Origin: Dromaius novaehollandiae
Lineage: Eukaryota > Chordata > Aves > Casuariiformes > Dromaiidae
Length of the DNA stretch: 64,000 bases
Assembly (NCBI RefSeq): GCF_036370855.1
Contig: NC_088102.1
Span: 70,689,601-70,753,600 of the forward strand
Direction of reading: 5' to 3'
Of the stretch, positions 11,096 through 21,701 are shown piece by piece. The notes under the pieces were generated by a model. It did no database searches. It was not told where the DNA came from and saw nothing but the letters and a program-made list of their open reading frames with translations. A program made the translations under genes and the position numbers. The stretch's first letter is position 1; every line of letters begins with the position of its first letter.

Positions 11096-13609
11096 GGTGA
11101 GGTGATAACAACCCCTCCATCCTTTTTAGTAGCGACTTCGCTTGCTTGTATTTACCTTTTCAACATAAATCGTTGGACATCGGACTTAGCCCATACACGT
11201 TCAGGCACATTTTTAGAGCAAAAAGGAATGCGTAACCCAAGCTGAATAGTCTGGGAAGGCATCAAAGCACCTGTGCCTTTCTTAGAGCACCTTTGGAAAA
11301 CATTGGGCTATGTCACACTCCCCCAGCCAAGGAGAAAATCCCCTAAGCCTTTGGAAAAGATGTGGCTCCCACAAAGCAACTAAAAGCCAAAGCCTTACTT
11401 GTGCTTACACGCATGGTAGTACAGCAAGGTGCCAGGGCAGGACCTAGAGCGCTGGCACAGATCACCCAGGCTGGTTAAGTGGCCTGACACCTTCCCTGGC
11501 ACAACTTTGGGCCCTTCCTCCCGCCCCAGCAGGATGAGCTCGGCGTGGCCGTGGCACATGCCAGGGGCTGTTTGCTGTCGGCGGTTGGGAGCAGGCTGTG
11601 CTGTTTTGGCCTGCTCCCTCCGGCACCGTCCTGCACCGTCCCAGGGGACCCGGCACTGCTGCCCTCTGCCTCCACGCGCTGCTGCCATGCCCCCGCTGTG
11701 CTCTGCGTGTCAGGACCACGCTACGAAACCCACCGTCGCCGCGTTTGTGAAGCCAGGCCACAGGCAGAGCTATCCAAAACGGTGAACGTGCCCGTGAGGT
11801 TTTGCACGGTGCTGGGAGGGGATGGCTGGCCTTGAGCCAGGCAGAGGTACCATGCGCGGGGGGAAGGCAGCCAGCTAACGATGGCCACGCAGTGATGTGA
11901 TCAACTGGAAAAAAAAAAGTCGAATGTGGCCTACACGCAGCTCCAGGACACGGACCGCCCTTTTGGGCCATTCTGTGCAGAGCTGAGCTGGCTGTTCATC
12001 TGGGCAATAATTGCAAGCGTGTGTCATCCCAGCCTGGGCATCACGAGCCTCCTGCTCGGTCTTCATGGTCAGGGCTGAGCACGGAGCCTGGATGTTGAGG
12101 CAGATCCCCTGTCCCTGCTGTTGCTTTTGCCCTGTCCGTAGCTCCAACGAGCATCAGGTTGCTTTTAACGCTTGGTGCCTGGGGAAGGGAGAGGCGTGGG
12201 TGTACTCCGGGGTGGCACGGACCAGGCTGCAGAGCATCAGGAGGTGTGTCCCGGGTGGTGGGGGGAGAGGAGGAAAGAGGGAATCAGTCTGTCTTCAGCC
12301 GTGAGGGTCCTACAAATGCTGTGGGAGACAAAGCGGTGATGGCTGGGAAGCGCCTCTGCATGGAGTCCTGCAATGTCGTGGTGCAGGTCGCTGCCGCCCA
12401 TGCCTGCGTGGCGTGGATGCGGCCACCCCCATCACGTTCTTTCTGCCAGCCCTGACAGGACATATACATGTCCACGCACGGGCGCATTGCCTTCCTCTCC
12501 CTGGCCCAGTCGGAGGAGGTGGCACCATTTGTACTCTAAGCCCTCCAGACCCTGACTTTGAATCTCATTCCTGTTCCAAAGTGAGATTTGCCACTGAAGG
12601 GAGCGACCAGCCCTGGAGAAACATCTCTTTGCAGACCGGTTAAGTATCATGGTGTATAAGACAATAGCAGATGTTACTTGGATTGCTCATAGCCCACTGC
12701 CTGGCTTTGAGCACGGACCCAAGCTCATGCAGGAAGGCTGTGAGACCTTTTCTTTGCCCTCCTGAAAAACACTGCTGAAGAGCCAGGAGAGAGTCCATAA
12801 GCTAAAGCCACACGAACTAAAACACGGACAGAAGTCAAATTGTTGAGATGGTAATGCTAACTCAGGGGCCCAAGAGGAAAAATACTGACATGAAATTGTA
12901 TAAAACCTTGAGGGGAAAAAAGCAGAAAATCAGAAGAGTTCCCAGGAAGATGAAGGCTCTTCCCAGGGGTGAAAGATGCTGGATCTTTCCAGCCTGGCTA
13001 ATGCCCACTTGGCAGCAGCCTTAGTGGGATGGGACGGGAGCACAGAAATGCCTACCCCAGCAGCCTGCTAGTCTTCGCTATCTTGTGTGTGCGTTAGCTA
13101 GTAAATAATTGCTGTGTACTCTTAAGCTGTGTCTAACCCGCTTGCAGTCTTTGTGTGTGTGGCAAAAGATGACCAAGCAAAAGCAGCCCAGTAGAGGAAG
13201 GGTTATAATCATGCAAGGAACTGGTTGGGAGGACATAAAAGCAAAGAGAAAATCTCCTGGATGATGTTGGTGATTGAATAACGGAATAAGAAAGCCTGTT
13301 CCTCGCTCAGCCTCTCATGTGATATCACCAGTAAATCATAGGCAGAGTGAAGAGAAATGAGGGGAATGAGCAGGAAAACCAGAGTCTGTGTGAGGATCAA
13401 GTGAAAGGACCCAGAAGGGATCCACCCTCCTCTGCTGCCTGGTTACCCTTGGTGTCTCCAAGTCATAAGGTGAGAAACATGGATGCAATTCAGCACATCT
13501 AAGGCATAAGTTTGATGTCCCACGCTAACATTTTCTTCCCCTGAAAAGGAGTTTCTTGGAGTTTTAGATTTTGACAATAGACTCAGTCTAAGGGGGAATG
13601 GCAGCTACC

Positions 13610-13664
13610 ATGGGAAATGCAATTTAATTGCTTCTTCTCCTGCTGTGCTCCTGCTGTGCTCCAG
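13610..13664 (+). repeat. short length-variable repeat of CTGCTGTGCTCC
   Basis: Unit 1 has two tandem copies of a 12-base word, CTGCTGTGCTCC. Unit 2 (about 18915-18970) has roughly two, plus a 6-7 base insertion just upstream (AGAGGTATT). Unit 3 (about 24225-24260) has one. These changes account for most of the period difference between units (5300, 5305 and 5290). Confidence 0.75.
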
Positions 13665-14369
13665 GGAGGGTGACCCAAGGCTGCAAGTGTTTCATGTCCC
13701 TGTGCAGCATGTGCTAAAGCTTGAGGAGATGTTGCTGCTCCCCAGGTGTGTCCGGGAATCTTGTATTTCACTCCACAGTCTCTCTACTCTGTTGCTGCTG
13801 CTATGACTCTTGCCGAAATCTGGACAACGAGGTGTAAGTGGCAGCTGCAACATGCTTAGAGGAAACTCAGCACACGTTAACTAAAGCTTGGGTCTGCCTT
13901 TCACTGTACCTTGAAGTTCATTGAACTCTGATTCCTGCAGCCAGTGAAAGGCACTACAGGGTAGCATGGCTGGGGGCCTCTGCAAGTAAAAGTGTCTGAT
14001 GAGCCAAAGCCAGGGAAACCTCACCGATGTTCAGCCTGCGAGAGAAAACAACTGGGGGGAAGGAAGGTGATTTTTGCACTGAGAAAATCTAGGGTTGTCC
14101 TCAAGGGTGTGAATCATGTCTTCCTAAGCTAGACAGCTGGAATATGTTAGAGGAATGCTGAACTCAGGAGAGCCTATTTCTCTCATCTTTGATTAAAAAG
14201 GCAGCCTGGGCAATTAGGTGAGATAAAGCACTGTGAGTTTGTCAGATTAGACTTGTGTTCACTGGAAGAAATTTGCATCTATTGATTGTCCATGACTTCT
14301 GCTCGCGCTGTCTCAGATACTGAGAGAGCTTTCTCAAGGCGGACAACAGGGAGGATGTTAACACAAATT

Positions 14370-14398
14370 CCTCTCACTTCTTTCTGTCTTCCTTCCAG
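14370..14398 (+). promoter_or_regulatory. putative polypyrimidine tract and 3' splice site before OR copy 2
   Basis: A pyrimidine-rich run (CTCTCACTTCTTTCTGTCTT, then CCTTCCAG) ends in AG at 14397-14398, 30 bases before the ATG. It is a better acceptor than the one before copy 1 and recurs before copies 3 and 4 (AG at 19702-19703 and 24992-24993). The matching first exon would have to lie in the spacer of the preceding unit, and I could not locate it. Confidence 0.55.
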
Positions 14399-14428
14399 GT
14401 CTCTCCACAGCGATTAAGGACAGTACAA

Positions 14429-15364
14429 ATGGATGAAGAGAACTGCACCAGGGTGACCCACTTCACCCTCTCGGGACTCACAGAGCACCCACACCTGAAG
14501 CCCATCCTCTTTGCCCTCTTCCTGGGCAGCTACGTGCTGACCCTGGTGGGAAACCTCAGCATCATCGTGCTGGTCAGGGTCAGCCCCCAGCTCCACACCC
14601 CCATGTACTTTTTCCTCAGTAACTTGTCCTTCCTAGACATTTGCTATTCCTGCACCATCAGCCCCCAAATGCTGTTGGACCTTTCAGAAAAACACAAGGC
14701 CCTTTCTTTTGCTGGCTGCCTCACGCAGTTTTACTTCTACGCTGTTTTTGCCACGGCTGAGATTTACCTTCTGGCTGCCATGGCGTACGACCGCTACGTG
14801 GCCATCTGCAGCCCCCTGCTCTACGGGGTCGTCATGTCTCCCGGCCTCTGCACGCGCCTGGTCGTTGGGTCCTACCTCGCGGGGCTGCTGAATGCCGTCG
14901 TACACACGAGCGCCTTGCTCCAGCTCTCCTTCTGTGGCCCTCGGGTCATCAATAACTTCTACTGTGACGGGCCCCCCTTGTTCGTGCTCTCCTCCACTGA
15001 CACGTGGCTCAATGAGGTGGTGATGTTTGTGTTCGTGGGCTTCAACATGACCATGACCAACCTGCTCATCGTTGCCTCCTACGCCCGCATTGCGGTGACC
15101 ATTGCGAGGATGCGCTCTGCTGCAGGCAGGCGCAAAGCCTGCTCCACCTGTGCCTCCCACCTAGCAGCTGTCATGATGCTCTACGTGAGTTTTGTCCTCC
15201 TGTACCTACGGCCCAGCTGTAGTTCAGCAGTTGATGAAGACAAGTTGGCTTCGATATTCTCTGCGGTAGTGATACCTTTGTCAAATCCTCTGATGTATAG
15301 CCTGAGAAACAAGGAGGTGAAGGCTGCTCTGAGGAGACTTCTTAGGAGGAAAAGGTGCCCATGA
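14429..15364 (+). CDS. class II olfactory receptor, array copy 2 (311 aa)
   Basis: Intact receptor with the same motifs and length as copy 1. The only residue differences that I see are Val203 for Ala, Met207 for Leu and Arg309 for Met. The first two lie in helix 5, near where ORs bind odorants; the third is in the cytoplasmic tail. Most of the remaining coding sequence, including third codon positions, is identical, so the two receptors should have nearly the same ligand range. It is preceded by about 4.3 kb of unit-1 spacer, unlike copy 1, so its 5' regulatory sequence differs from that of copy 1. Confidence 0.96.
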   Translation: MDEENCTRVTHFTLSGLTEHPHLKPILFALFLGSYVLTLVGNLSIIVLVRVSPQLHTPMYFFLSNLSFLDICYSCTISPQMLLDLSEKHKALSFAGCLTQFYFYAVFATAEIYLLAAMAYDRYVAICSPLLYGVVMSPGLCTRLVVGSYLAGLLNAVVHTSALLQLSFCGPRVINNFYCDGPPLFVLSSTDTWLNEVVMFVFVGFNMTMTNLLIVASYARIAVTIARMRSAAGRRKACSTCASHLAAVMMLYVSFVLLYLRPSCSSAVDEDKLASIFSAVVIPLSNPLMYSLRNKEVKAALRRLLRRKRCP

Positions 15365-16215
15365 AGATTTGGGTTTTTTTTAAACCTTCATGCATCTGTC
15401 TTATTCCTTGCTAGGTGTCTTCCATGCTCAATCAGGTGTGCCCAGGTTGGGATCCCATTTAAAGTGTTCATAGGGGCAGGGCAGAATGACTTTTCTGTGG
15501 GCTGGTGACCTTCATACTCAACATCTCGCTCAACAGCCTAAAAGTAAATAGGAGATAGTTTCCCTGAGTAGAAGGAGGAGGAGAAGCTGTTTCCCAAAGC
15601 ACTTATCAGTACTACTGAAGATGTGTTCATTCTTTAGCAAGTACGTAAGGGAGATGCAATGCATCATCTGAATTGCTACATGAGCTTATTTCCTGAGTTC
15701 ACAGCCACCATTAGTCTCCAGGGTCAACCACATGGTCTCCAAATTTGTTTGTGGTGATTGTTCTAGCCCTGCAGGATCCAGCTGGCATTGAGGAAAGGAA
15801 ATTCTGGCTGCCAGCTGGGACCGCTCCTGATCATTCTGTCCCTAGAGAACACCACTTTGGGCACTTGGTCCCGAGAAGCAGACTTGGGACTCAAAGGCAC
15901 ATGTGGAAACCCGCAGGGATTTTGCAGGGGGAAAGCCTGAGCTCTGCGTGAGCAATCAGACATGACACGTTGTACTTGCCCTGCTGGTTGCAGCTGCCCA
16001 AGGCCCATGATGTGACTACTGCTCTCCACTGATGGCCAGAGCTGCTGGCCACGTGTGGCAGGAAGGCTTTTCCGCCCTCCGATTAGCTTCCATCACAGCC
16101 AGGACTGCAAAGTTGGACCTTTCCTGGGGGAGAGGGAAGACACCCTGATGGCACTGCTGTGGTAGGATATAATTTATTAGGAAGGGCAACAGAGGGTTGT
16201 TCTTTCCTTCTCCAG

Positions 16216-16396
16216 GGCCCTGACGTGATGGTGGATTACCCAGAGAGGTGGTGGAGTCTCCTTCCTTGGAGATATTCAAAAGCCATCTAGGCACAATCCT
16301 GGGCAACGTGCTCTAGGTGACCCTGCCTGAGCATGAGGGTTGGCCTAGATGATCTCCAGGGATCCCTTCCAACCTCCGCCGCTCTGTGATTCTGTG
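16216..16396 (+). mobile_element. CR1 LINE 3' end in unit 2
   Basis: This is the orthologous copy of the CR1 tail in unit 1, same orientation and same truncation point, with the TCTGTGATTCTGTG terminus. It was carried along by the segmental duplication and is not an independent insertion. Confidence 0.88.
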
Positions 16397-19300
16397 GGTG
16401 AGGTGATAACAACCCCTCCATCCTTTTTAGTAGCGACTTCGCTTGCTTGTATTTACCTTTTCAACACAAATCGTTGGACATCGGACTTAGCCCATACACG
16501 TTCAGGCGGATTTTTAGAGCAAAAAGGAATGCGTAACCCAAGCTGAATAGTCTGGGAAGGCATCAAAGCACCTGTGCCTTTCTTAGAGCACCTTTGGAAA
16601 ACATTGGGCTATGTCACACTCCCCCAGCCAAGGAGAAAATCCCCTAAGCCTTTGGAAAAGATGTGGCTACCACAAAGCAACTAAAAGCCAAAGCCTTACT
16701 TGTGCTTACACGCATGGTAGTACAGCAAGGTGCCAGGGCAGGACCTAGAGCGCTGGCACAGATCACCCAGGCTGGTTAAGTGGCCTGACACCTTCCCTGG
16801 CACAACTTTGGGCCCTTCCTCCCGCCCCAGCAGGATGAGCTCGGCGTGGCGGTGGCACATGCCAGGGGCTGTTTGCTGTCGGCGGTTGGGAGCAGGCTGT
16901 GCTGTTTTGGCCTGCTCCCTCCGGCACCGTCCTGCACCGTCCCAGGGGACCCGGCACTGCTGCCCTCTGCCTCCACGCGCTGCTGCCATGCCCCCGCTGT
17001 GCTCTGCGTGTCAGGACCACGCTACGAAACCCACCGTCGCCGCGTTTGTGAAGCCAGGCCACAGGCAGAGCTATCCAAAACGGTGAACGTGCCCGTGAGG
17101 TTTTGCACGGTGCTGGGAGGGGATGGCTGGCCTTGAGCCAGGCAGAGGTACCATGCGCGGGGGGAAGGCAGCCAGCTAACGATGGCCACGCAGTGATGTG
17201 ATCAACTGGAAAAAAAAAGTCGAATGCGGCCTACACGCAGCTCCAGGACACGGACCGCCCTTTTGGGCCATTCTGCGCAGAGCTGAGCTGGCTGTTCATC
17301 TGGGCAATAATTGCAAGAGTGTGTCATCCCAGCCTGGGCATCACGAGCCTCCTGCTCGGTCTTCATGGTCAGGGCTGAGCACGGAGCCTGGATGTTGAGG
17401 CAGATCCCCTGTCCCTGCTGTTGCTTTTGCCCTGTCCGTAGCTCCAACGAGCATCAGGTTGCTTTTAACGCTTGGTGCCTGGGGAAGGGAGAGGCGTGGG
17501 TGTACTCCGGGGTGACACGGACCAGGCTGCAGAGCATCAGGAGGTGTGTCCCAGGTGGTGGGGGGAGAGGAGGAAAGAGGGAATCAGTCTGTCTTCAGCC
17601 GTGAGGGTCCTACAAATGCTGTGGGAGACAAAGCGGTGATGGCTGGGAAGCGCCTCTGCATGGAGTCCTGCAATGTCGTGGTGCAGGTCGCTGCCGCCCA
17701 TGCCTGCGTGGTGTGGATGCGGCCACCCCCATCACGTTCTTTCTGCCAGCCCTGACAGGACGTATACATGTCCACGCACGGGCACGTTACCTTCCTCTCC
17801 CTGGCCCAGTCGGAGGAGGTGGCACCATTTGTACTCTAAGCCCTCCAGACCCTGACTTTGAATCTCATTCCTGTTCCAAAGTGAGATTTGCCACTGAAGG
17901 GAGCGACCAGCCCTGGAGAAACATCTCTTTGCAGACCGGTTAAGTATCATGGTGTATAAAGGAATAGCAGATGTTACTTGGATTGCTCATAGCCCACTGC
18001 CTGGCTTTGAGCATGGACCCAAGCTCATGCAGCAAGGCTGTGAGACCTTTTCTTTGCCCTCCTGAAAAACACTGCTGAAGAGCCAGGAGAGAGTCCATAA
18101 GCTAAAGCCACACGAACTAAAACATGGACAGAAGTCAAATTGTTGAGATGGTAATGCTAACTCAGGGGCCCAAGAGGAAAAATACTGACATGAAATTGTA
18201 TAAAACCTTGAGGGGAAAAAAGCAGAAAATCAGAAGAGTTCCCAGGAAGATGAAGGCTCTTCCCAGGGGTGAAAGATGCTGGATCTTTCCAGCCTGGCTG
18301 ATGCCCACTTGGCAGCAGCCTTAGTGGGATGGGACAGGAGCACAGAAATGCCTACCCCAGCAGCCTGCTAGTCTTTGCTATCTTGTGTGTGCATTGGCTA
18401 ATAAATAATTGCTGTGTACTCTTAAGCTGTGTCTAACCCGCTTGCAGTCTTTGTGTGTGTGGCAAAAGATCACCAAGCAAAAGCAGCCCAGTAGAGGAAG
18501 GGTTATAATCATGCAAGGAACTGGTTGGGAGGACATAAAAGCAAAGAGAAAATCTCCTGGATGATGTTGGAGATTGAATAACGGAATAAGAAAGCCTGTT
18601 CCTCGCTCAGCCTCTCATGTGATATCACCAGTAAATCATAGGCAGAGTGAAGAGAAATGAGGGGAATGAGCAGGAAAACCAGAGTCTGTGTGAGGATCAA
18701 GTGAAAGGACCCAGAAGGGATCCACCCTCCTCTGCTGCCTGGTTACCCTTGGTGTCTCCAAGTCATAAGGTGAGAAACATGGATGCAATTCAGCACATCT
18801 AAGGCATAAGTTTGATGTCCCACGCTAACATTTTCTTCCCCTGAAAAGGAGTTTCTTGCAGTTTTAGATTTTGACAATAGACTCAGTCTAAGGGGGAATG
18901 GCAGCTACCATGGGAAATGCAGAGGTATTATTTAATTGCTTCTTCTGCTGTGCTCCTGCTGTGCTCCAGGGAGGGAGACCCAAGGCTGCAAGTGTTTCAT
19001 GTCCCTGTGCAGCATGTGCTAAAGCTTGAGGAGATGTTGCTGCTCCCCAGGTGTGTCCGGGAATCTTGTATTTCACTCCACAGTCTCTCTACTCTGTTGC
19101 TGCTGCTATGACTCTTGCCGAAATCTGGACAACGAGGTGTAAGTGGCAGCTGCAACATGCTTAGAGGAAACTCAGCACACGTTAACTAAAGCTTGGGTCT
19201 GCCTTTCACTGTACCTTGAAGTTCATTGAACTCTGATTCCTGCAGCCAGTGAAAGGCACTACAGGGTAGCATGGCTGGGGGCCTCTGCAAGTAAAAGTGT

Positions 19301-19733
19301 CTGATGAGCCAAAGCAAGGGAAACCTCACCGATGTTGAGCCTGCGAGCGAAAACAACCGGGGGGAAGGAAGGTGATTTTTGCACTGAGAAAATCTAGGGT
19401 TGTCCTCAAGGGTGTGAATCATGTCTTCCTAAGCTAGACAGCTGGAATATGTTAGAGGAATGCTGAACTCAGGAGAGCCTATTTCTCTCATCTTTGATTA
19501 AAAAGGCAGCCTGGGCAATTAGGTGAGATAAAGCACTGTGAGTTTGTCAGATTAGACTTGTGTTCACTGGAAGAAATTTGCATCTATTGATTGTCCATGA
19601 CTTCTGCTCGCGCTGTCTCAGATACTGAGAGAGCTTTCTCAAGGCGGACAACAGGGAGGATGTTAACACATATTTCTCTCACTTCTTTCTGTCTTCCTTC
19701 CAGGTCTCTCCACAGCGATTAAGGACAGTACAA

Positions 19734-20669
19734 ATGGATGAGGAGAACTGCACCAGGGTGACCCACTTCACCCTCTCGGGACTCACAGAGCACCCACACC
19801 TGAAGCCCGTCCTCTTTGCCCTCTTCCTGGGCAGCTACGTGCTGACCCTGGTGGGAAACCTCAGCATCATCGTGCTGGTCAGGGTCAGCCCCCAGCTCCA
19901 CACCCCCATGTACTTTTTCCTCAGTAACTTGTCCTTCCTAGACATTTGCTATTCCTGCACCATCAGCCCCCAAATGCTGTTGGACCTTTCAGAAAAACAC
20001 AAGGCCCTTTCTTTTGCTGGCTGCCTCACGCAGTTTTACTTCTACGCTGTTTTTGCCACGGCTGAGATTTACCTTCTGGCTGCCATGGCGTACGACCGCT
20101 ACGTGGCCATCTGCAGCCCCCTGCTCTACGGGGTCGTCATGTCTCCCGGCCTCTGCACGCGCCTGGTCGTTGGGTCCTACCTCGCGGGGCTGCTGAATGC
20201 CGTCGTACACACGAGCGCCTTGCTCCAGCTCTCCTTCTGTGGCCCTCGGGTCATCAATAACTTCTACTGTGACGGGCCCCCCTTGTTCGTGCTCTCCTCC
20301 ACTGACACGTGGCTCAATGAGGTGGTGATGTTTGTGTTCGTGGGCTTCAACATGACCATGACCAACCTGCTCATCGTTGCCTCCTACGCCCGCATTGCGG
20401 TGACCATTGCGAGGATGCGCTCTGCTGCAGGCAGGCGCAAAGCCTGCTCCACCTGTGCCTCCCACCTAGCAGCTGTCATGATGCTCTACGTGAGTTTTGT
20501 CCTCCTGTACCTACGGCCCAGCTGTAGTTCAGCAGTTGATGAAGACAAGTTGGCTTCGATATTCTCTGCGGTAGTGATACCTTTGTCAAATCCTCTGATG
20601 TATAGCCTGAGAAACAAGGAGGTGAAGGCTGCTCTGAGGAGACTTCTTAGGAGGAAAAGGTGCCCATGA
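19734..20669 (+). CDS. class II olfactory receptor, array copy 3 (311 aa)
   Basis: Intact receptor. It shares Val203, Met207 and Arg309 with copy 2 and differs from it by Val26 in place of Ile, a conservative change at the start of helix 1. All OR landmarks are present: the N5 sequon, GN at 41-42, [10 protein letters not shown] at 118-127, KACSTCASHL at 236-245 and NPLMYSLRN at 286-294. The poly-T tract just after the stop codon is again a different length from that in units 1 and 2. Confidence 0.96.
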   Translation: MDEENCTRVTHFTLSGLTEHPHLKPVLFALFLGSYVLTLVGNLSIIVLVRVSPQLHTPMYFFLSNLSFLDICYSCTISPQMLLDLSEKHKALSFAGCLTQFYFYAVFATAEIYLLAAMAYDRYVAICSPLLYGVVMSPGLCTRLVVGSYLAGLLNAVVHTSALLQLSFCGPRVINNFYCDGPPLFVLSSTDTWLNEVVMFVFVGFNMTMTNLLIVASYARIAVTIARMRSAAGRRKACSTCASHLAAVMMLYVSFVLLYLRPSCSSAVDEDKLASIFSAVVIPLSNPLMYSLRNKEVKAALRRLLRRKRCP

Positions 20670-21520
20670 AGATTTGTTTTTTTTTTAAACCTTCATGCTT
20701 CTGTCTTATTCCTTGCTAGGTGTCTTCCATGCTCAATCAGGTGTGCCCAGGTTGGGATCCCATTTAAAGTGTTCATAGGGGCAGGGCAGAATGACTTTTC
20801 TGTGGGCTGGTGACCTTCATACTCAACATCTCGCTCAACAGCCTAAAAGTAAACAGGAGATAGTTTCCCTGAGTAGAAGGAGGAGGAGAAGCTGTTTCCC
20901 AAAGCACTTATCAGTACTACTGAAGATGTGTTCATTCTTTAGCAAGTACGTAAGGGAGATGCAATGCATCATCTGAATTGCTACATGAGCTTATTTCCTG
21001 AGTTCACAGCCACCATTAGTCTCCAGGGTCAACCACATGGTCTCCAAATTTGTTTGTGGTGATTGTTCTAGCCCTGCAGGATCCAGCTGGCATTGAGGAA
21101 AGGAAATTCTGGCTGCCAGCTGGGACCGCTCCTGATCATTCTGTCCCTAGAGAACACCACTTTGGGCACTTGGTCCCGAGAAGCAGACTTGGGACTCAAA
21201 GGCACATGTGGAAACCCGCAGGTATTTTGCAGGGGGAAAGCCTGAGCTCTGCGTGAGCAATCAGACATGACACGTTGTACTTGCCCTGCTGGTTGCAGCT
21301 GCCCAAGGCCCATGATGTGACTACTGCTCTCCACTGATGGCCAGAGCTGCTGGCCACGTGTGGCAGGAAGGCTTTTCCGCCCTCCGATTAGCTTCCATCA
21401 CAGCCAGGACTGCAAAGCTGGACCTTTCCTGGGGGAGAGGGAAGAGAGCCTGATGGCACTGCTGTGGTAGGATATAATTTATTAGGAAGAGCAACAGAGG
21501 GTTGTTCTTTCCTTCTCCAG

Positions 21521-21701
21521 GGCCCTGACGTGATGGTGGATTACCCAGAGAGGTGGTGGAGTCTCCTTCCTTGGAGATATTCAAAAGCCATCTAGGCACA
21601 ATCCTGGGCAACGTGCTCTAGGTGACCCTGCCTGAGCATGAGGGTTGGCCTAGATGATCTCCAGGGATCCCTTCCAACCTCCGCCGCTCTGTGATTCTGT
21701 G
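21521..21701 (+). mobile_element. CR1 LINE 3' end in unit 3
   Basis: Third duplicated copy of the same CR1 tail, in the same orientation and position relative to the receptor, ending in TCTGTGATTCTGTG. It shares the T-to-C change in CCCTGACGTGATGG with unit 2. Confidence 0.88.

Larger units (their letters stand above)
9087..14386 (+). repeat. tandem OR unit 1 (5300 bases)
   Basis: This is the first of three full direct repeats. It begins at TCTTCCTTCCAG just before the first receptor and ends where the same string recurs at 14387. It holds one OR gene, a CR1 3' end and about 4 kb of otherwise featureless spacer. Sequence before 9087 does not align with sequence before 14387, which fixes the left edge. 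Differences from unit 2 are scattered single bases plus short indels, including a poly-T length change after the gene and one near 13610. About 3 kb of the spacer (roughly 11.1-14.3 kb) has only overlapping short frames with no recognisable domain. Confidence 0.95.
14387..19691 (+). repeat. tandem OR unit 2 (5305 bases)
   Basis: Second full direct repeat, with the same content and order as unit 1. It shares many private bases with unit 3 against unit 1, for example the codons for residues 203, 207 and 309 of the receptor and the bases near 16466 and 17937-17965. It also has changes of its own, including three in seven bases near 17784-17790. The pattern suits units 2 and 3 being the younger pair. 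The spacer holds no recognisable gene apart from the CR1 tail. Confidence 0.95.

Noticed and set aside
11462-11971. 169-codon minus-strand frame in unit 1, with a partner in unit 3 (22068-22577)
   Set aside because: Unit 2 does not keep the full frame. The sequence is GC-rich without domain character, and its recurrence only reflects the segmental duplication.
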